From NCBI RefSeq assembly GCF_001152565.1, contig NZ_CQAZ01000016.1, positions 1-64,000 of the forward strand: a stretch of DNA of 64,000 nt, read 5' to 3'. The position numbers were made by a program, and so were the translations under genes. Origin of the DNA: Yersinia pekkanenii (lineage in GTDB: Bacteria > Pseudomonadota > Gammaproteobacteria > Enterobacterales > Enterobacteriaceae). The notes under the pieces are model-generated. The model did not search any database, was not told the origin of the DNA, and worked only from the letters and a program-made list of their open reading frames with translations. Below are positions 29,472-37,200 of this stretch, piece after piece (position 1 is the stretch's first letter; each line of letters begins with the position of its first letter).

Positions 29472-31256
29472 ATGAAACGTTACCTAATCCCATTAGTTAA
29501 TCAGATCTCTTTACTGATGATACTACTGGGTATTCTGGGGCTAGCTGGCATGACTATTTCATCATGGATGGCACAAAGTATTCAGGGTAATGCACATGCT
29601 ATCAATAAAGCCGGTTCACTGCGCATGCAAAGCTACCGGCTGCTTTCAATGGTCCCCTTGAATAACAGTGAGTTGCCCTATATGGTGGCGCTGGAACAGG
29701 ACAAAACCAGCCGCGACTTACAACATGCACTACAGCGCGAAGGCTTGACCAGCCAATACCAACAAATAGAACGCTATTGGCAAAACACCTTAAAACCACA
29801 GTTACTGCAAGCCCAGCATCCTGATGACGTTGTTGCCGCCAGTGTGGCAAATTTTGTCCACCAGCTTGATGCACTTGTCTTAGCCATTGACCATAAAACT
29901 GAGCAACGTTTGCTGCTGGTTACCCTGATTCAACTGGTCTTCATTGTGCTGACATTGGGTCTGCTGTTGGCCACCATCTATTATTTGCGTCGCCGTTTAT
30001 TGCGCCCATGGCTGCAATTAATCTCCATGGCTAATGCGATTGGTCGCGGTGATTTCAGTAAACGCTATACGTTGTCATATCAACGGGATGAAATGGGGAT
30101 GCTCGGTACCGCATTGAATCGAATGTCACAGGAACTTTCGTTGATATACAGTAATTTAGAACAACGTGTCGCACAGAAAACCGCTGATTTACAACAGAAA
30201 AACCAAGTGTTAGCCTTCCTTTATCACAGCAGCCGTCAACTGCATACCCACCAACCATTGAGTGAACGCTTGATCCCGATTATTGAGCAATTACAAACGC
30301 TGACACCGTTGGAAAATGTACAGATTTGTTTGTATGAAAATCATCTTTATCGTGCTCATCTCACTGACAATGTGAATGGCGAATATTTACCGCCGCAAAA
30401 TCGCCCGGCACAATTAACCATTAGCGACTCATCTAGTGGTGTCAGTCGCTCCACCTCACGGGGATCTTTGAGTTGGAGTCTGAGTGATAAGCTAGGTCAA
30501 TATGGGTTATTACTGGCGAAGCTACCCACGGATAAACCACTCAACTCAGATCAACAACAACTGGTTAATATGTTGGTCGAGCAACTGAGTAGCACCTTGG
30601 CACTGGAAAGCCAGGCCAGACATCAGCAGCAATTGCTGTTAATGGAAGAGCGCTCAGCCATTGCACGGGAGCTGCATGACTCCATCGCTCAGTCTCTTTC
30701 CTGTCTAAAAATACAAATCAGTTGCCTGCAGATGCAGGCTCCGGACATGCCAGAACCCAGTAAGCTCTTGGTACAGCAAATGCGCGATGAACTTAACATC
30801 GCTTACCGCCAGCTACGTGAACTACTGACGACCTTTCGCCTGAAACTGGATGCAGCGACATTACAGGCGGCACTCCAAACACTGGTAAATGAATTCAGTG
30901 AACGGGCCAGTTTGCCCATTACCCTTGATTTTAATTTACCGTCAGATTGTGTTCCTGATCACCAGGCCATTCATATGGTCAACATTGCCCGCGAAGCACT
31001 GAATAATATCTATAAGCACGCCCATGCCAGTAAAGCCGAGGTGAAAGTGGCAGTCGATCAAGGTGATGTCGTCATGTCTATTATCGATAATGGCTGTGGG
31101 ATTGGTCAGGCCAGTGAGCGGCCGAATCATTACGGTCTGATCATTATGCAGGATCGAGCCAATAGCCTGAATGGCCATTGTGACATCCGACAACGGGAAG
31201 ACGGAGGGACCGAAGTTCGAGTGCGATTTACCCCCGATAATGATGACCTTGACTGA
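29472..31256 (+). CDS. narX: Nitrate/nitrite sensor histidine kinase NarX
   Basis: The product is a 594-residue membrane sensor. Two transmembrane helices (about 13-35 and 148-170) flank a periplasmic domain with the nitrate-binding P-box INKAGSLRMQSYRLL at about residues 44-58. A HAMP linker, a central module and a HisKA_3 domain follow, with the phospho-acceptor His402 in ARELHDSIAQSLSCLK, and then an HATPase (REALNNIYKHAHAS, DNGCGI, GGTEVRV). It aligns throughout with E. coli NarX except that the central module lacks the cysteine cluster I recall there. No narL follows; the next gene is cbl on the other strand. It lies 65 bp after the CIO operon on the same strand and may be co-transcribed with it. 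Confidence 0.9.
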   Translation: MKRYLIPLVNQISLLMILLGILGLAGMTISSWMAQSIQGNAHAINKAGSLRMQSYRLLSMVPLNNSELPYMVALEQDKTSRDLQHALQREGLTSQYQQIERYWQNTLKPQLLQAQHPDDVVAASVANFVHQLDALVLAIDHKTEQRLLLVTLIQLVFIVLTLGLLLATIYYLRRRLLRPWLQLISMANAIGRGDFSKRYTLSYQRDEMGMLGTALNRMSQELSLIYSNLEQRVAQKTADLQQKNQVLAFLYHSSRQLHTHQPLSERLIPIIEQLQTLTPLENVQICLYENHLYRAHLTDNVNGEYLPPQNRPAQLTISDSSSGVSRSTSRGSLSWSLSDKLGQYGLLLAKLPTDKPLNSDQQQLVNMLVEQLSSTLALESQARHQQQLLLMEERSAIARELHDSIAQSLSCLKIQISCLQMQAPDMPEPSKLLVQQMRDELNIAYRQLRELLTTFRLKLDAATLQAALQTLVNEFSERASLPITLDFNLPSDCVPDHQAIHMVNIAREALNNIYKHAHASKAEVKVAVDQGDVVMSIIDNGCGIGQASERPNHYGLIIMQDRANSLNGHCDIRQREDGGTEVRVRFTPDNDDLD

Positions 31257-31296
31257 CTTTTTCCGTCAAAAGCATCAATCAGCACCTTATTACAGG

Positions 31297-32253
31297 TTAA
31301 ATCTGATAATCAATCGCTATCTCATCTACTGCCTCTGCCAACACTTTCTCTTTAATATCATGCAGAGAAAGTGTTGGATTACACAACTGAATAAAGAACC
31401 AGATAAAGTTACGTTGTAACTGACCTCGTTTGAGTCCGAGCCAAACGGTATTGGCATCAAATAAATGCTCTGCATTCAGGCGAACCAGCCCCTTATCGCG
31501 ATGAGATTCATAAGACATATCCGCCAAAATACCGACTCCCATCCCCAATTCGACATAAGTTTTAATCACATCAGAGTCTTGTGCACTGAGCGCAATGTCG
31601 GGTGTCAAACCTGCATTTTTGAAAGCATTGTCCAAACGTGAGCGGCCAGTAATCCCCTGACGATAGGTGATTAAGGGCAGCGTACTCAGTATTTCAAGCG
31701 TGATATTGGGTTCTTGCGTCAGTGGATGATTTTCAGGTACCACAATTGCATGGTGCCAACGATAATAAGGAAATGCAGCGACAGACTGGTCACTCATCAA
31801 TAACTCAGTGGCAATACCGATATCCGCTTCACCAGACTGCAACATGGCCGCAATTTCTTGTGGGTTTCCCTGACTGATAACCAGTTTAACCTGCGGGTAC
31901 AGCAGGCGAAATTCTTTAATTACCCGAGGTAAACTGTAACGGGCTTGAGTATGTGTGGTCGCGATATGTAGCTGTCCGCTATCATTATTGCTGAACACAT
32001 CAGCCAGACGGCGGATTTGATTGGCATCATTTAACATGCGTTCTGCCACCGTCAGTAATTCTTTACCCGGTTCGGTCATTCCCAGCAACCGCTTGCCCCG
32101 TCGAATGAATATCTCAATACCCAACTCTTCTTCCAGTTCACGGATATGCCGGCTGACACCTGATTGCGAAGTAAACAATGTATTGGCCACTTCGGTCAGG
32201 TTGTAATTGCAACGGGCTGATTCCCGAATAATTTTAAGCTGCTGGAAATTCAC
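31297..32253 (-). CDS. cbl: LysR-type regulator Cbl of sulfur-starvation genes
   Basis: The product is a 318-residue LysR-family activator controlling use of alternative sulfur sources such as sulfonates. The N-terminal helix-turn-helix (MNFQQLKIIRESARCNYNLTEVANTLFTSQSGVSRHIRELEEELG) and effector domain match E. coli Cbl, including the AQDSDVIKTYVELGMGVGILAD and FDANTVWLGLKRGQLQRNF segments and the C-terminal IDYQI. The start is GTG at 32253 behind AAAAGGGG; the longer frame to 32325 is not needed. Cbl and its paralogue CysB differ little, but the C-terminus and length favour Cbl. It converges on narX. Confidence 0.93.
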   Translation of the reverse strand: MNFQQLKIIRESARCNYNLTEVANTLFTSQSGVSRHIRELEEELGIEIFIRRGKRLLGMTEPGKELLTVAERMLNDANQIRRLADVFSNNDSGQLHIATTHTQARYSLPRVIKEFRLLYPQVKLVISQGNPQEIAAMLQSGEADIGIATELLMSDQSVAAFPYYRWHHAIVVPENHPLTQEPNITLEILSTLPLITYRQGITGRSRLDNAFKNAGLTPDIALSAQDSDVIKTYVELGMGVGILADMSYESHRDKGLVRLNAEHLFDANTVWLGLKRGQLQRNFIWFFIQLCNPTLSLHDIKEKVLAEAVDEIAIDYQI

Positions 32254-32581
32254 ACTTAGCCCCTTTTCGTTTAATTCTAATTGATATATAGATTTACGGG
32301 GGAAAATGCCGGCTAACAAATACAAAAAAAACGTTGCTTATGTTTTTTTGTGCTAAGTAAAGCTTATGACATACACAACTCACTACATTGAGAGTAAAAA
32401 ACAAAAATAACCATTATTATCAAATTGATAGCTAAGGGTGGGATTTTATCGATTTGATTGAGATCAGCGTGGGTAAATAAAGTCAGCTATATTTAATTAC
32501 TTTTTAATATATCATTTTGTCGTTAGACGCCCATTTTGGGGTCAGTATCCCAAAAATCGGTATATTGAGGTTATTGACCAA

Positions 32582-32657
32582 GTGCTCACCACGGAGAGCA
32601 CAGGCAGATCGTAAAGACGCCATAAACCCATGGCGCGGACGCTTTACTCTTCTGCCT
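32582..32657 (+). ncRNA. Candidate structured leader or small RNA upstream of chaA
   Basis: Two adjacent hairpins are visible. The first pairs GTGCTC (32582-32587) with GAGCAC (32596-32601). The second is a three-tier stem: AGGCAGA (32602-32608) with TCTGCCT (32651-32657), inside it GTAAAG (32611-32616) with CTTTAC (32642-32647), inside that CGCCAT (32618-32623) with ATGGCG (32630-32635), leaving an AAACCC loop and a CGGACG bulge. Such perfect nesting is unlikely by chance. I could not match it to a known riboswitch; the GGGGAGTA signature of manganese riboswitches is absent. It may be a chaA leader element or an independent RNA; the strand is inferred from chaA. Confidence 0.4.
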
Positions 32658-32722
32658 ATCCTCACCGCCTAACATCGAGTCATCGGGGTTTGTCAGCAGT
32701 CTGATTGGTTGCTGCTTATGCC

Positions 32723-32866
32723 ATGATGTCGTCATGGGTGATCCCCTTGTTGGCTATCGCCTTGATTACGATGCTGCGCTTAAGAATGCATTTCCATCGG
32801 ACTGCAATGTGCAATCCATCCATTCATCGGGTACTGACGCTATTCCCTACTGCCACGAAGGGCTAG
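32723..32866 (+). CDS. Possible small hydrophobic protein (47 codons)
   Basis: Tandem ATGs at 32723 and 32726 open a reading frame whose first 20 residues are strongly hydrophobic (MMSSWVIPLLAIALITMLRL), followed by a basic tail. The start codons sit inside a hairpin (CCATGA/TCATGG, 32721-32737), which would restrict translation as in type I toxins or leader peptides. There is no clear Shine-Dalgarno sequence, and a 62-codon ORF overlaps in another frame (32734-32922), so the coding call is weak. Confidence 0.22.
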   Translation: MMSSWVIPLLAIALITMLRLRMHFHRTAMCNPSIHRVLTLFPTATKG

Positions 32867-33143
32867 ATGAAAAAAATCATCCCTATATGCGAAATGAATT
32901 GATGGCCAACATTGACGACTAGAATCAATTAATATCTATAAAATCAATAGGTATTACTTTATCATGTCTATTTTTATAGCTCTGTTTTTACTTTTCCCCC
33001 ATTAAAATCTTGTAAATTTTCTGCAACAATTCCCTGTTATTTGTTAGTCTTAAAGCTACTTAGCCTACAATATGGCACTTAATTACCGTTAAATGGCTCT
33101 AATGCCCGTTTAATACAGTAAAGCTATTAGGAGCGTTCTCGAA

Positions 33144-34253
33144 ATGAAGTCGCAAAATGATCCTGGCCGATCTAAATCTCGCCATCACGAATACTCCCTT
33201 ATCCTGCCTATCATTGCGCTGGTTATTCTTAATATTTGGGGCAATACCAGCAATTTTTCTGCTGTTATCATTATCAACCTGATTGCGTTGGTGGGTATCC
33301 TGAGCAGTGCTTTCAGTGTCGTACGTCATGCTGACGTGTTGGCGCACCGTCTGGGTGAACCCTATGGTTCACTTATTCTCAGCCTGTCGGTCGTGGTGCT
33401 CGAGGTCAGCCTTATCTCAGCAATGATGGCAACCGGTGATGCCGCACCCGCTCTGATGCGCGACACGCTCTACTCAATCATTATGATTGTTATTGGGGGG
33501 TTGGTCGGTGTTTCCTTGCTGCTCGGTGGCCGTAAATTTGCTACCCAGCACGTCAATCTGGTCGGTATTAAACAATATCTGATGGCTATCTTTCCGTTAG
33601 CAATAATTGTGTTGGTGTTGCCCAGCACACTGCCCGACGGTAACTTCAGCGTGACTCAGTCTCTGGTCGTGGCGGCAATTTCAGCCGCGATGTACGGCGT
33701 TTTCCTGCTGATTCAAACCAAAACGCACCAGAGTTTATTTGTTTATGAACATGAAGATGAAGGTGATGACCCAAGTGATCCTCACCACGGGAAACCATCA
33801 TCTCACAGTAGCTTATGGCACACATTTTGGTTGTTGATTCATCTGATTGCGGTCATTGCGGTCACTAAATTTGATGCCAATCCATTGGAAGCATTGCTGA
33901 CGGAATTAAATGCACCGGCTAAATTTACCGGTTTCCTGATAGCCCTGCTTATCCTCTCCCCTGAAGGGTTAGGTGCTTTAAAAGCCGTGCTGGCAAATCA
34001 GGTACAGCGGGCCATGAACCTGTTCTTCGGTTCAGTGTTGGCGACCATTTCACTGACTGTTCCTGCGGTAACATTGATTGCAGTACTGACCGGGCAGGAG
34101 CTGAACTTTGGTTTGGAAGCGCCACACATCGTGGTGATGGTCAGCGTATTAATTCTGTCACAAATCTCATTCTCCACCGGCAGAACCAACGTACTTAATG
34201 GTACCGCCCATTTGGCACTGTTCGCGGCTTATATGATGACCATTATGCTGTAG
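33144..34253 (+). CDS. chaA: Calcium/sodium/potassium-proton antiporter ChaA
   Basis: The inner-membrane cation antiporter of the CaCA superfamily, 369 residues, exports Ca2+, Na+ or K+ in exchange for protons. There are about ten to eleven predicted helices. The alpha-repeat motifs are visible as GEPYGSLILSLSVVVLEVSLI in the first half and LLILSPEGLGALKAVLANQ in the second. A hydrophilic, acidic and His-rich loop (EHEDEGDDPSDPHHGKPSSH, about residues 203-222) lies between the halves and could sense ions. AGGAGCG precedes the ATG. It is followed by a strong terminator, so it is monocistronic. Confidence 0.95.
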   Translation: MKSQNDPGRSKSRHHEYSLILPIIALVILNIWGNTSNFSAVIIINLIALVGILSSAFSVVRHADVLAHRLGEPYGSLILSLSVVVLEVSLISAMMATGDAAPALMRDTLYSIIMIVIGGLVGVSLLLGGRKFATQHVNLVGIKQYLMAIFPLAIIVLVLPSTLPDGNFSVTQSLVVAAISAAMYGVFLLIQTKTHQSLFVYEHEDEGDDPSDPHHGKPSSHSSLWHTFWLLIHLIAVIAVTKFDANPLEALLTELNAPAKFTGFLIALLILSPEGLGALKAVLANQVQRAMNLFFGSVLATISLTVPAVTLIAVLTGQELNFGLEAPHIVVMVSVLILSQISFSTGRTNVLNGTAHLALFAAYMMTIML

Positions 34254-34283
34254 CGGCTATCAACCCTATTCTGCATAAATAGC

Positions 34284-34316
34284 AAAGGGCGAGCGCTTCA
34301 AACGCTTGCCCTTTTT
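34284..34316 (+). terminator. Intrinsic terminator after chaA
   Basis: AAAGGGCGAGCG pairs with CGCTTGCCCTTT (one G-T pair) around a short loop, followed by a T-run. It can also serve the convergent phoH transcript, since A-residues precede it. Confidence 0.85.
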
Positions 34317-34344
34317 CATCGGGTCATCCATTCATAACATTGAG

Positions 34345-35133
34345 TTATGAATAGGCATTTAGGGTGCGCTGACAGAGCGCTGAGCGGACACAGTCCTGTT
34401 TATCAAAGCGGATAATACCAATCATTTCATCCTCAGAAAAACGCTCCAGTGCGTCGCAGAGACCAGATTTCACACCACGCGGAAGGTCGCATTGGGTAAT
34501 ATCACCATTAACAATGACCGTGACATTTTCACCGAGACGGGTCAAAAACATCTTCATTTGGCTAGCGGTCACATTTTGGGCCTCATCGAGGATCACCACC
34601 GCATTCTCAAAGGTACGCCCACGCATGTACGCAAAAGGCGCGATCTCTACTTTGCCAATCTCCGGTCGCAAACAATATTGCATGAAAGAAGAACCGAGCC
34701 GACGCAGCAGAATGTCATACACCGGGCGGAAATAAGGCGCAAATTTCTCAGAGATATCTCCGGGTAGAAACCCCAGGTCCTCATCTGCCTGTAGCACAGG
34801 TCGCGTCACAATTATCCGATCAACTTCTTTGTGAATTAATGCTTCAGCGGCCTTGGCCGCGCTGATAAAGGTTTTACCACACCCGGCTTCACCGGTAGCG
34901 AAGATGAGTTGTTTACTGTCTATGGCTAATAAGTAATGACCTTGAGCTTCCGTACGCGCCTGAATAACGGAGGTATCACGGCTATCCCGTGCCATACCTA
35001 TTGTTTCAACACCGCCCATTTGTATTAACGATGTCACATTTTCTTCCTCGCGCTGACGATGGCTACGTGAATCACGTCTAATGACACGTTTCGCTTCACG
35101 ACGAGCTTTGATCACTGCTTTTTGTCTTCCCAT
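34345..35133 (-). CDS. phoH: PhoH family ATPase
   Basis: The cytoplasmic P-loop ATPase of 262 residues aligns closely with the main part of E. coli PhoH, from MGRQKAVIKARREAKRVIRRDSRSH to the C-terminus. Walker A is GEAGCGKT at about residue 80 and Walker B VVILDEAQN at about 178. E. coli phoH belongs to the phosphate regulon; the molecular role is thought to involve RNA (helicase or nuclease-like). The position next to the hms/pga operon is the same as in E. coli. It is preceded by an unusually long leader with a possible upstream ORF. Confidence 0.94.
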   Translation of the reverse strand: MGRQKAVIKARREAKRVIRRDSRSHRQREEENVTSLIQMGGVETIGMARDSRDTSVIQARTEAQGHYLLAIDSKQLIFATGEAGCGKTFISAAKAAEALIHKEVDRIIVTRPVLQADEDLGFLPGDISEKFAPYFRPVYDILLRRLGSSFMQYCLRPEIGKVEIAPFAYMRGRTFENAVVILDEAQNVTASQMKMFLTRLGENVTVIVNGDITQCDLPRGVKSGLCDALERFSEDEMIGIIRFDKQDCVRSALCQRTLNAYS

Positions 35134-35192
35134 AGTGGCACCTTACAGTTTGTTTCACCTACCGCAGCAGAAATTGCCTGCGCGATTATGTT

Positions 35193-35465
35193 TCACATAC
35201 GGATGAGGTTTTGGCTTCCTTCGCAGCCAATAGAGCCAATGAAAAATGCGAATACCTGAGCACCTAAGCTCTCTAAGAGCTGGGGTGAGAACCGTATCGC
35301 AAGGGGGTTATTACGTGAAATCAAGACTGGGAACAATAAGACATCAGGGGTTGATAATAACAGTATGGTTGGAAAATCAGCGTCGTTGCGGGAGCCCTCG
35401 GAACAACGAGTCGTCTGAGTGAAAATTTTGTTTTGTCTTAACAGCCCAATCATGGCCTCAACCAT
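35193..35465 (-). CDS. Possible 90-codon ORF in the phoH leader
   Basis: An ATG at 35465 follows a strong ribosome-binding site (GCGAGGAGCGCTA) and opens 90 codons (MVEAMIGLLRQNKIF...). The reading continues upstream to another ATG at 35507. The product has two moderately hydrophobic stretches (about 33-50 and 65-78) and three cysteines. No family recognised. It ends 59 bp before phoH on the same strand, so it may be a real small gene co-transcribed with phoH or a leader element. The good Shine-Dalgarno sequence is the main support. Confidence 0.35.
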   Translation of the reverse strand: MVEAMIGLLRQNKIFTQTTRCSEGSRNDADFPTILLLSTPDVLLFPVLISRNNPLAIRFSPQLLESLGAQVFAFFIGSIGCEGSQNLIRM

Positions 35466-35507
35466 TAGCGCTCCTCGCAGTGATAAACAACAGCCTAAGC
35501 TCAACAC

Positions 35508-35785
35508 CCTGTGAAAAATACCGCCAGATGATTACAGTATAATGACACTCTTAAGTTTCGCCGTCTCAAAATGCAAAAAAATATAGATTTTTTTATTTAA
35601 TTACGTTTCGCTCTAATTATTTTTCGCCGCACGCTATACTATTAAGCCCTGTTTTACTCTCTGCATTAAACGTGTTTCACTATTTGACCTTTACCCTTTT
35701 TATTGATGTTTTAAGCAAAGGCGAGAATTAACAATAATAAATTAAAACAATGAAATAGTGTTAAACATCGTTAACCCGACGATCA
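35508..35785. other. AT-rich gap between the acetyltransferase gene and the phoH leader
   Basis: About 280 bp with no ORF and long A/T runs. It presumably contains the phoH-side promoter on the minus strand. I see no convincing Pho box. Confidence 0.5.
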
Positions 35786-36493
35786 CTAGCGACTGATTCT
35801 TAAATCCTGTAAGCGTACTTTTTGCCGACCTTGGTTATCAAAGTTTTCTATAGTCAGCCAATCGTTAAATGCCTGTTTAATTAATGGCCATTCGCGGTCA
35901 GTAATGGAATACCAATTGGTATCTCTATTGCGCCCTTTAGTCACAATGGCCTGCCGAAATTGACCTTCATACTGAAAACCAAATCGTGATGCGGCTGAGT
36001 TTGATGGCTCATTCAATGAATCACACTTCCACTCACAACGGCGATAGCCTAATTTGTCGAATATATAATGCAATAATAAATATATGGCTTCAGTTCCCGC
36101 CGAGTGACGTTTTAAGCGCGGTGACCAATTAACTGAGCCTATCTCAATAACACCATTTATCTCATCAATTCGTTGTAAACCAACCGTCCCCAATGCAAGG
36201 TCCGATTGCGCATCAACTACCGTGTAGTGGAACGCCTCTTTGGCGTTGATTAACGATTGGAGATATTGATGAAAATCACCTTCATTATCAGGACGTTCAC
36301 AATAAAAATAAGTCCAGTCATGTGGATCTTTAACCATATGATACGCCTGATATAACGACGCTTCGTGTTTATCTGCATTAACTGGAGCCAGATAGCAAAA
36401 GTGGCCAGGTAGAATTTCCCGCTGAGGTTGTTGCGCAGGTTGCCAATGCGGCAGTTCTGCCCCGATAATTTGTCCAAAATGGTTTTGTTTCAC
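35786..36493 (-). CDS. GNAT-family N-acetyltransferase (RimJ/RimL type)
   Basis: The cytoplasmic acetyl-CoA-dependent transferase has 235 residues. The GNAT core is at about 60-205: LALGTVGLQRIDEINGVIEIGSVNWSPRLKRHSAGTEAIYLLLHYIFDKLGYRRCEWKCDSLNEPSNSAASRFGF, split here only for description, carries the acetyl-CoA beta-bulge region, the helix after it and the N.PS..AA.R.GF motif of the RimL-type subgroup. A C-terminal tail of about 30 residues is extra. It lies between hmsS and phoH, where E. coli has ycdT. The substrate is unknown; the nearby exopolysaccharide genes do not prove a link. Confidence 0.8.
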   Translation of the reverse strand: MKQNHFGQIIGAELPHWQPAQQPQREILPGHFCYLAPVNADKHEASLYQAYHMVKDPHDWTYFYCERPDNEGDFHQYLQSLINAKEAFHYTVVDAQSDLALGTVGLQRIDEINGVIEIGSVNWSPRLKRHSAGTEAIYLLLHYIFDKLGYRRCEWKCDSLNEPSNSAASRFGFQYEGQFRQAIVTKGRNRDTNWYSITDREWPLIKQAFNDWLTIENFDNQGRQKVRLQDLRISR

Positions 36494-36662
36494 GGTATGC
36501 TCCCTTTAAATGCCGTTGTCAGAGAAATCTAAATTATCACGATACTCAATGATTATAGCTCGCGATAATTTCGGCTAAATCGTAGCAGTCTATCAAGTAG
36601 CGGGGGATAAAAAAGCGGAGTTTTGCAAAATTCACCCGACAAGGGAATATATCAAATAACAG

Positions 36663-36717
36663 AGGCCGAAGCCTGAATACCCGATACAAGCACAGGATAA
36701 CTTGCTATCAGGTATTC
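36663..36717 (-). terminator. Paired hairpins downstream of hmsS, likely terminator
   Basis: Directly 3' of hmsS lies a 43-nt stem (GAATACC/GGTATTC with inner GATA/TATC and CAAG/CTTG pairings, 36675-36717). It is followed on the minus strand by a compact AGGC-TTCG-GCCT hairpin (36663-36674) with a UUCG tetraloop. The T-run after it is weak, so the role may be RNA stabilisation as well as termination of the hms transcript. Confidence 0.55.
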
Positions 36718-36732
36718 AAAGGTGATTACCCA

Positions 36733-37200
36733 TCACCCCCGGCGTAAATTGACGACCGGCGCGACAATGGGGAGTTGCAGCCCCTCTTTAACTTCCAGTA
36801 GCTGCCCATGTTCATCGTTGTATAACGTGAGGCAGGAGCCTGCCTTGAGCTGGGCGATCATATTGTTCGACATTTCCATACTATTCGCCAGTTCATCATC
36901 ATCCAGATGAGCCCGGTGCCCACGACGTTCAACCTGAAAACGAACCTGATTGTATTTAGCCCAAACAATCAGCACCAGAGCATTAAATACAGCAATTGCC
37001 GCATACAAAGCAATGGTGGTCAGGCCACCCAGAATATAGAGTCTAAACGGAATAGGCCCCATGTTCGGTGCCCTGTCGATCACATCTAAAAACCCCTTCA
37101 CAAACAGGAAGATAAAACCGAACCAGGCTAACGCCGTGATAATAATGTCAATCCAGCGGGGTATTAGTCGCTGCTCGGTATGAATAAGGGGCGCATTCAT
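36733..37200 (-). CDS. hmsS: Poly-GlcNAc synthesis accessory protein HmsS (PgaD)
   Basis: The small inner-membrane protein of 155 residues has two membrane helices (about 17-37 and 57-80) and a C-terminal cytoplasmic part. It is the PgaD homologue required with HmsR for polymerising beta-1,6-N-acetylglucosamine; in E. coli the PgaC-PgaD pair binds cyclic di-GMP. Its ATG overlaps the hmsR stop (ATGA), and it ends the hmsHFRS operon. Confidence 0.92.
   Translation of the reverse strand: MNAPLIHTEQRLIPRWIDIIITALAWFGFIFLFVKGFLDVIDRAPNMGPIPFRLYILGGLTTIALYAAIAVFNALVLIVWAKYNQVRFQVERRGHRAHLDDDELANSMEMSNNMIAQLKAGSCLTLYNDEHGQLLEVKEGLQLPIVAPVVNLRRG

Larger units (their letters stand above)
32258..33143. 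other. Long intergenic region between cbl and chaA
   Basis: This 890-bp divergent gap includes the cbl promoter side, a GC-balanced central block (about 32520-32930) with several strong hairpins and two overlapping short ORFs, and an AT-rich end before chaA. The central block differs clearly in composition from its AT-rich flanks, suggesting a functional RNA, a small gene or a remnant. The individual parts are listed separately. Confidence 0.6.

Noticed and set aside
32580-32740. Manganese (yybP-ykoY), guanidine or M-box riboswitch before chaA
   Set aside because: The conserved loops of these classes, for example GGGGAGTA for yybP-ykoY or paired ACGR loops for mini-ykkC, are not present in the right places.
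32734-32922. 62-codon plus-strand ORF upstream of chaA
   Set aside because: No Shine-Dalgarno sequence, no recognisable domain, and it overlaps strong RNA hairpins and another short ORF; better explained as part of the structured block.
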